From positions 8,060,001 to 8,124,000 of the forward strand of contig NZ_QUMQ01000001.1 in assembly GCF_003387075.1 (NCBI RefSeq): 64,000 nt of DNA, written 5' to 3'. Source of the stretch: Asanoa ferruginea. Lineage in GTDB: Bacteria; Actinomycetota; Actinomycetes; Mycobacteriales; Micromonosporaceae. Positions 62,214-64,000 of this stretch are shown one piece after another. The notes beneath the pieces are model-generated. The model had not been told where the DNA came from. It saw only the letters and a list, made by a program, of their open reading frames with translations, and did not search any database. The position numbers and the translations under genes are program-made. Each line of letters begins with the position of its first letter. Positions within the stretch are counted from its first letter, which is position 1.

Positions 62214-63071
62214 ATGCGGATTGCCAACGTCGCCGGCCGGCTGACCGTCGTCACGCCGTCCGGTGGCATCGACGTCGAGCGCGCGAGCGGCGGCCGCTTC
62301 CCGGCCGACGTGGCCGCGGTCTACGCCCGCTGGGCCGAGTTCACCGCGTGGGCCGCCGGTCTTGACCTCGCCGCCGACGCGACGCCGATCGACGAGGCCG
62401 CCCTGGGCGCCCCGTCGCCGCGCCCGGCACAGGTCTTCGCGATCGGCCTCAACTACGGCGCGCACGCGCTCGAGGCGGGCTACGACATCCCCGAGGTGCC
62501 GATCACGTTCACGAAGTTTCCGACCTGCATCACCGGCCCACACGGCGACCTGCCCATCCCCGGCGACACGGTCGACTGGGAGGTCGAGCTGGTCGCCGTC
62601 GTCGGCCGGCTCGCCAGCAACGTCTCGACCGACGACGCGTGGTCTTTTGTCGCGGGCCTGACCGTCGGCCAGGACTATTCCGAGCGCCGGGTGCAGACCC
62701 TGGGCCAGTCGCCCCAGTTCAGCCTGGGCAAGTCGTTCCCGGGCTTCGGCCCGACCGGCCCGTGGCTGGTCACCCTCGACGAGTTCGACAACATCGACGA
62801 CCTGGCCTTGGACTGCACGGTGAACGGCGAGGTGATGCAGTCGGGCCGCACCCGCGACATGATCATGTCGGTGCCCGCCCTGATCTCCCGCCTGTCGGCG
62901 ATCTGCCCACTCCTGCCCGGCGACCTCATTTTCACCGGCACCCCGGAGGGCGTCGGCTCGGGCCGCACGCCGCCGGTCTACCTGCGCCCGGGCGACGAGG
63001 TGGTCAGCACGATCGAGCGAATCGGCACCATCCGCCAGCGCTGCGTCGTCGCCGCCCACGCCGCCGTCTAG
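62214..63071 (+). CDS. Fumarylacetoacetate-hydrolase (FAH) family protein
   Basis: A 285-residue FAH-fold enzyme. QVFAIGLNYGAHALEAGYDIPEVPITFTKFPTCITGPHGDL leads to the metal site, with VDWEVELVAVVGR (Glu ligands), GQDYSERRVQTLGQSPQFSLGKSFPGFGPTGPWLV, and LLPGDLIFTGTPEGVGSGRTPPVYLRPGD. Family members hydrolyse C-C bonds of acylpyruvates or decarboxylate or hydrate 2-oxo diacids. AAGGAG precedes ATG 62214. It is divergent from the M20 gene and probably completes the catabolic cluster by acting on a 2-oxo acid intermediate. Confidence 0.9.
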   Translation: MRIANVAGRLTVVTPSGGIDVERASGGRFPADVAAVYARWAEFTAWAAGLDLAADATPIDEAALGAPSPRPAQVFAIGLNYGAHALEAGYDIPEVPITFTKFPTCITGPHGDLPIPGDTVDWEVELVAVVGRLASNVSTDDAWSFVAGLTVGQDYSERRVQTLGQSPQFSLGKSFPGFGPTGPWLVTLDEFDNIDDLALDCTVNGEVMQSGRTRDMIMSVPALISRLSAICPLLPGDLIFTGTPEGVGSGRTPPVYLRPGDEVVSTIERIGTIRQRCVVAAHAAV

Positions 63072-63171
63072 CAGGCCGTTCGAGCCCTTCCCAGGACGCG
63101 TCCGCCGCCCGACGGGCCGTCCGCCCGATACGCTGGCATAAGCAGCATTCGCCCGGCTCGGGAGGGAGACC

Positions 63172-64000
63172 GTGCCCAGATCGCCGCGACCCTCGCACGA
63201 CGCCTACGTGCGGGTCCGTGGCGCGCGGGTGCACAACCTGCGCGACGTCGACGTCGACATCCCGCGGGACGGGCTCGTCGCGTTCACAGGCATCTCCGGC
63301 TCGGGCAAGTCCTCCCTCGCGTTCGCCACCATCTACGCCGAGGCCCAGCGGCGCTACTTCGAGTCGATCGCGCCCTACGTCCGCCGGTTGCTCAACCAGA
63401 TCCCCGCGCCGCAGGTCAAGGAGATCACCGGGTTGCCGCCGGCGGTCGCGTTGCAGCAACGGCGCGGCGCCGGTGGCGCCCGTTCGACGGTGGGCACGCT
63501 GACGACCCTGTCCAACCTGCTGCGCCTTCTGATGTCGCGGGCCGGCACCTACCCGCGCGGCATGACGGACCGGCTCGACTCCGACGCCTTCTCCCCCAAC
63601 ACCGCGGTCGGCGCCTGCCCGACCTGTCACGGGCTCGGCCGTACCCACGTCGTCTCGGAAAGGTTGATGGTCCCCGACCCGAATCTGAGCATCCGCGACG
63701 GCGCGGTCGCCGCGTGGCCCGGGGCGTGGCAGGGGGTCAACCTGCGCGACATCCTCGTGGCGCTCGGCTACGACGTCGACCGGCCGTGGCGCCGGCTGCC
63801 CAAGCGTGACCGCGACTGGATCCTCTACACCGAGGAACAGCCGGTCGTGGAGGTGCATCCGCAGCGCGACCGCGGCGAGGGCATCTACAACGGACGGTTC
63901 TGGAGCGCCGCTTCACACGTGATGCACACGCTGACCAACTCGAAAAGCCCGAAGATGCGCGAGCGGGCGCTGCGCTTCGTCGAGGTGGGACCATGCCCGA
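63172..64000 (+). CDS. UvrA-like ABC ATPase, 5' part
   Basis: The first 276 residues of a UvrA paralogue, cut by the window edge. Present are YVRVRGARVHNLRDVDVDIPRDGLVAFTGISGSGKSSLAFATIYAEAQRRYFESIAPYVRRLL (Walker A GISGSGKSS), the GLPPAVALQQRRGAGGARSTVGTLTTLSNLLRLL signature-insert region and a CPTCHGLG zinc motif. The short spacing suggests the smaller UvrA2/drug-resistance type that lacks the UvrB-binding domain, rather than the main excision-repair UvrA. GGGAGGGAG precedes the GTG. Confidence 0.88.
   Translation, partial: MPRSPRPSHDAYVRVRGARVHNLRDVDVDIPRDGLVAFTGISGSGKSSLAFATIYAEAQRRYFESIAPYVRRLLNQIPAPQVKEITGLPPAVALQQRRGAGGARSTVGTLTTLSNLLRLLMSRAGTYPRGMTDRLDSDAFSPNTAVGACPTCHGLGRTHVVSERLMVPDPNLSIRDGAVAAWPGAWQGVNLRDILVALGYDVDRPWRRLPKRDRDWILYTEEQPVVEVHPQRDRGEGIYNGRFWSAASHVMHTLTNSKSPKMRERALRFVEVGPCP

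Overview
The window is very GC-rich (roughly 70 % or more), uses GTG starts often, and packs genes tightly on both strands. It carries mshC for mycothiol synthesis, an F420-type luciferase-like oxidoreductase, a SARP regulator, DUF3090/SCO1664-family genes and many 'TANNNT-N6-RTG' leaderless starts. This points to an actinobacterium, most likely of the Micromonosporaceae. It looks like ordinary chromosome. I see no prophage, conjugative element, tRNA, rRNA or CRISPR array.

Layout. 1-6.1 kb: an exporter of two FtsX-type permeases around a LolD-like ATPase. 6.1-14.5 kb: mostly single genes (HAD phosphatase, zinc metallopeptidase, VOC protein, TetR, an MFS/LysR divergent pair, a large SARP/NB-ARC/TPR regulator facing a small Cys-rich secreted protein). 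14.5-31.2 kb: a core block whose content resembles the metH-to-mshC region of other actinobacteria: metH, PAC2 protein, GntR, cupin/MarR, aldo/keto reductase, LLM oxidoreductase, uppP, histidine phosphatase, DUF3090, SCO1664-family kinase-like protein, mshC, acetyltransferase, DUF5703 protein, an acidic unknown protein and an M20 peptidase. This block also holds most of the unusual DNA: an array of 63-64 bp palindromes, a single relative of it, a 50-bp AT-rich palindrome, and two 162-bp MITE-like elements.

31.2-36.9 kb: ECF42-type sigma factor with its YCII/DGPF partner, a DUF998 membrane protein, LysR, a secreted streptogrisin-like protease, and a small protein coupled to a PIN/NYN-like protein. 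36.9-46.4 kb: a sugar-uptake operon (binding protein, two permeases, NagB-family enzyme, GH4, BadF-type kinase, GH3), divergent from a GntR/UTRA regulator with repeated ACTGGT sites between them. The first permease gene carries a one-base frameshift. 46.5-53.8 kb: a secreted glycosidase-like protein, a MalY-type aminotransferase, a Clp ATPase without the usual M-domain, an unknown protein and a G5/excalibur lipoprotein.

53.9-63.1 kb: a catabolic-looking cluster (threonine-synthase-like PLP enzyme, FadR-type regulator, amidohydrolase, D-aminoacylase, AceE-like TPP enzyme, M20 amidohydrolase, FAH-family enzyme). It may degrade N-acylated amino acids by a route I cannot name. The window ends inside a UvrA-like gene.

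All family assignments come from reading the translated sequence by eye. No database search was run, and residue positions are approximate.
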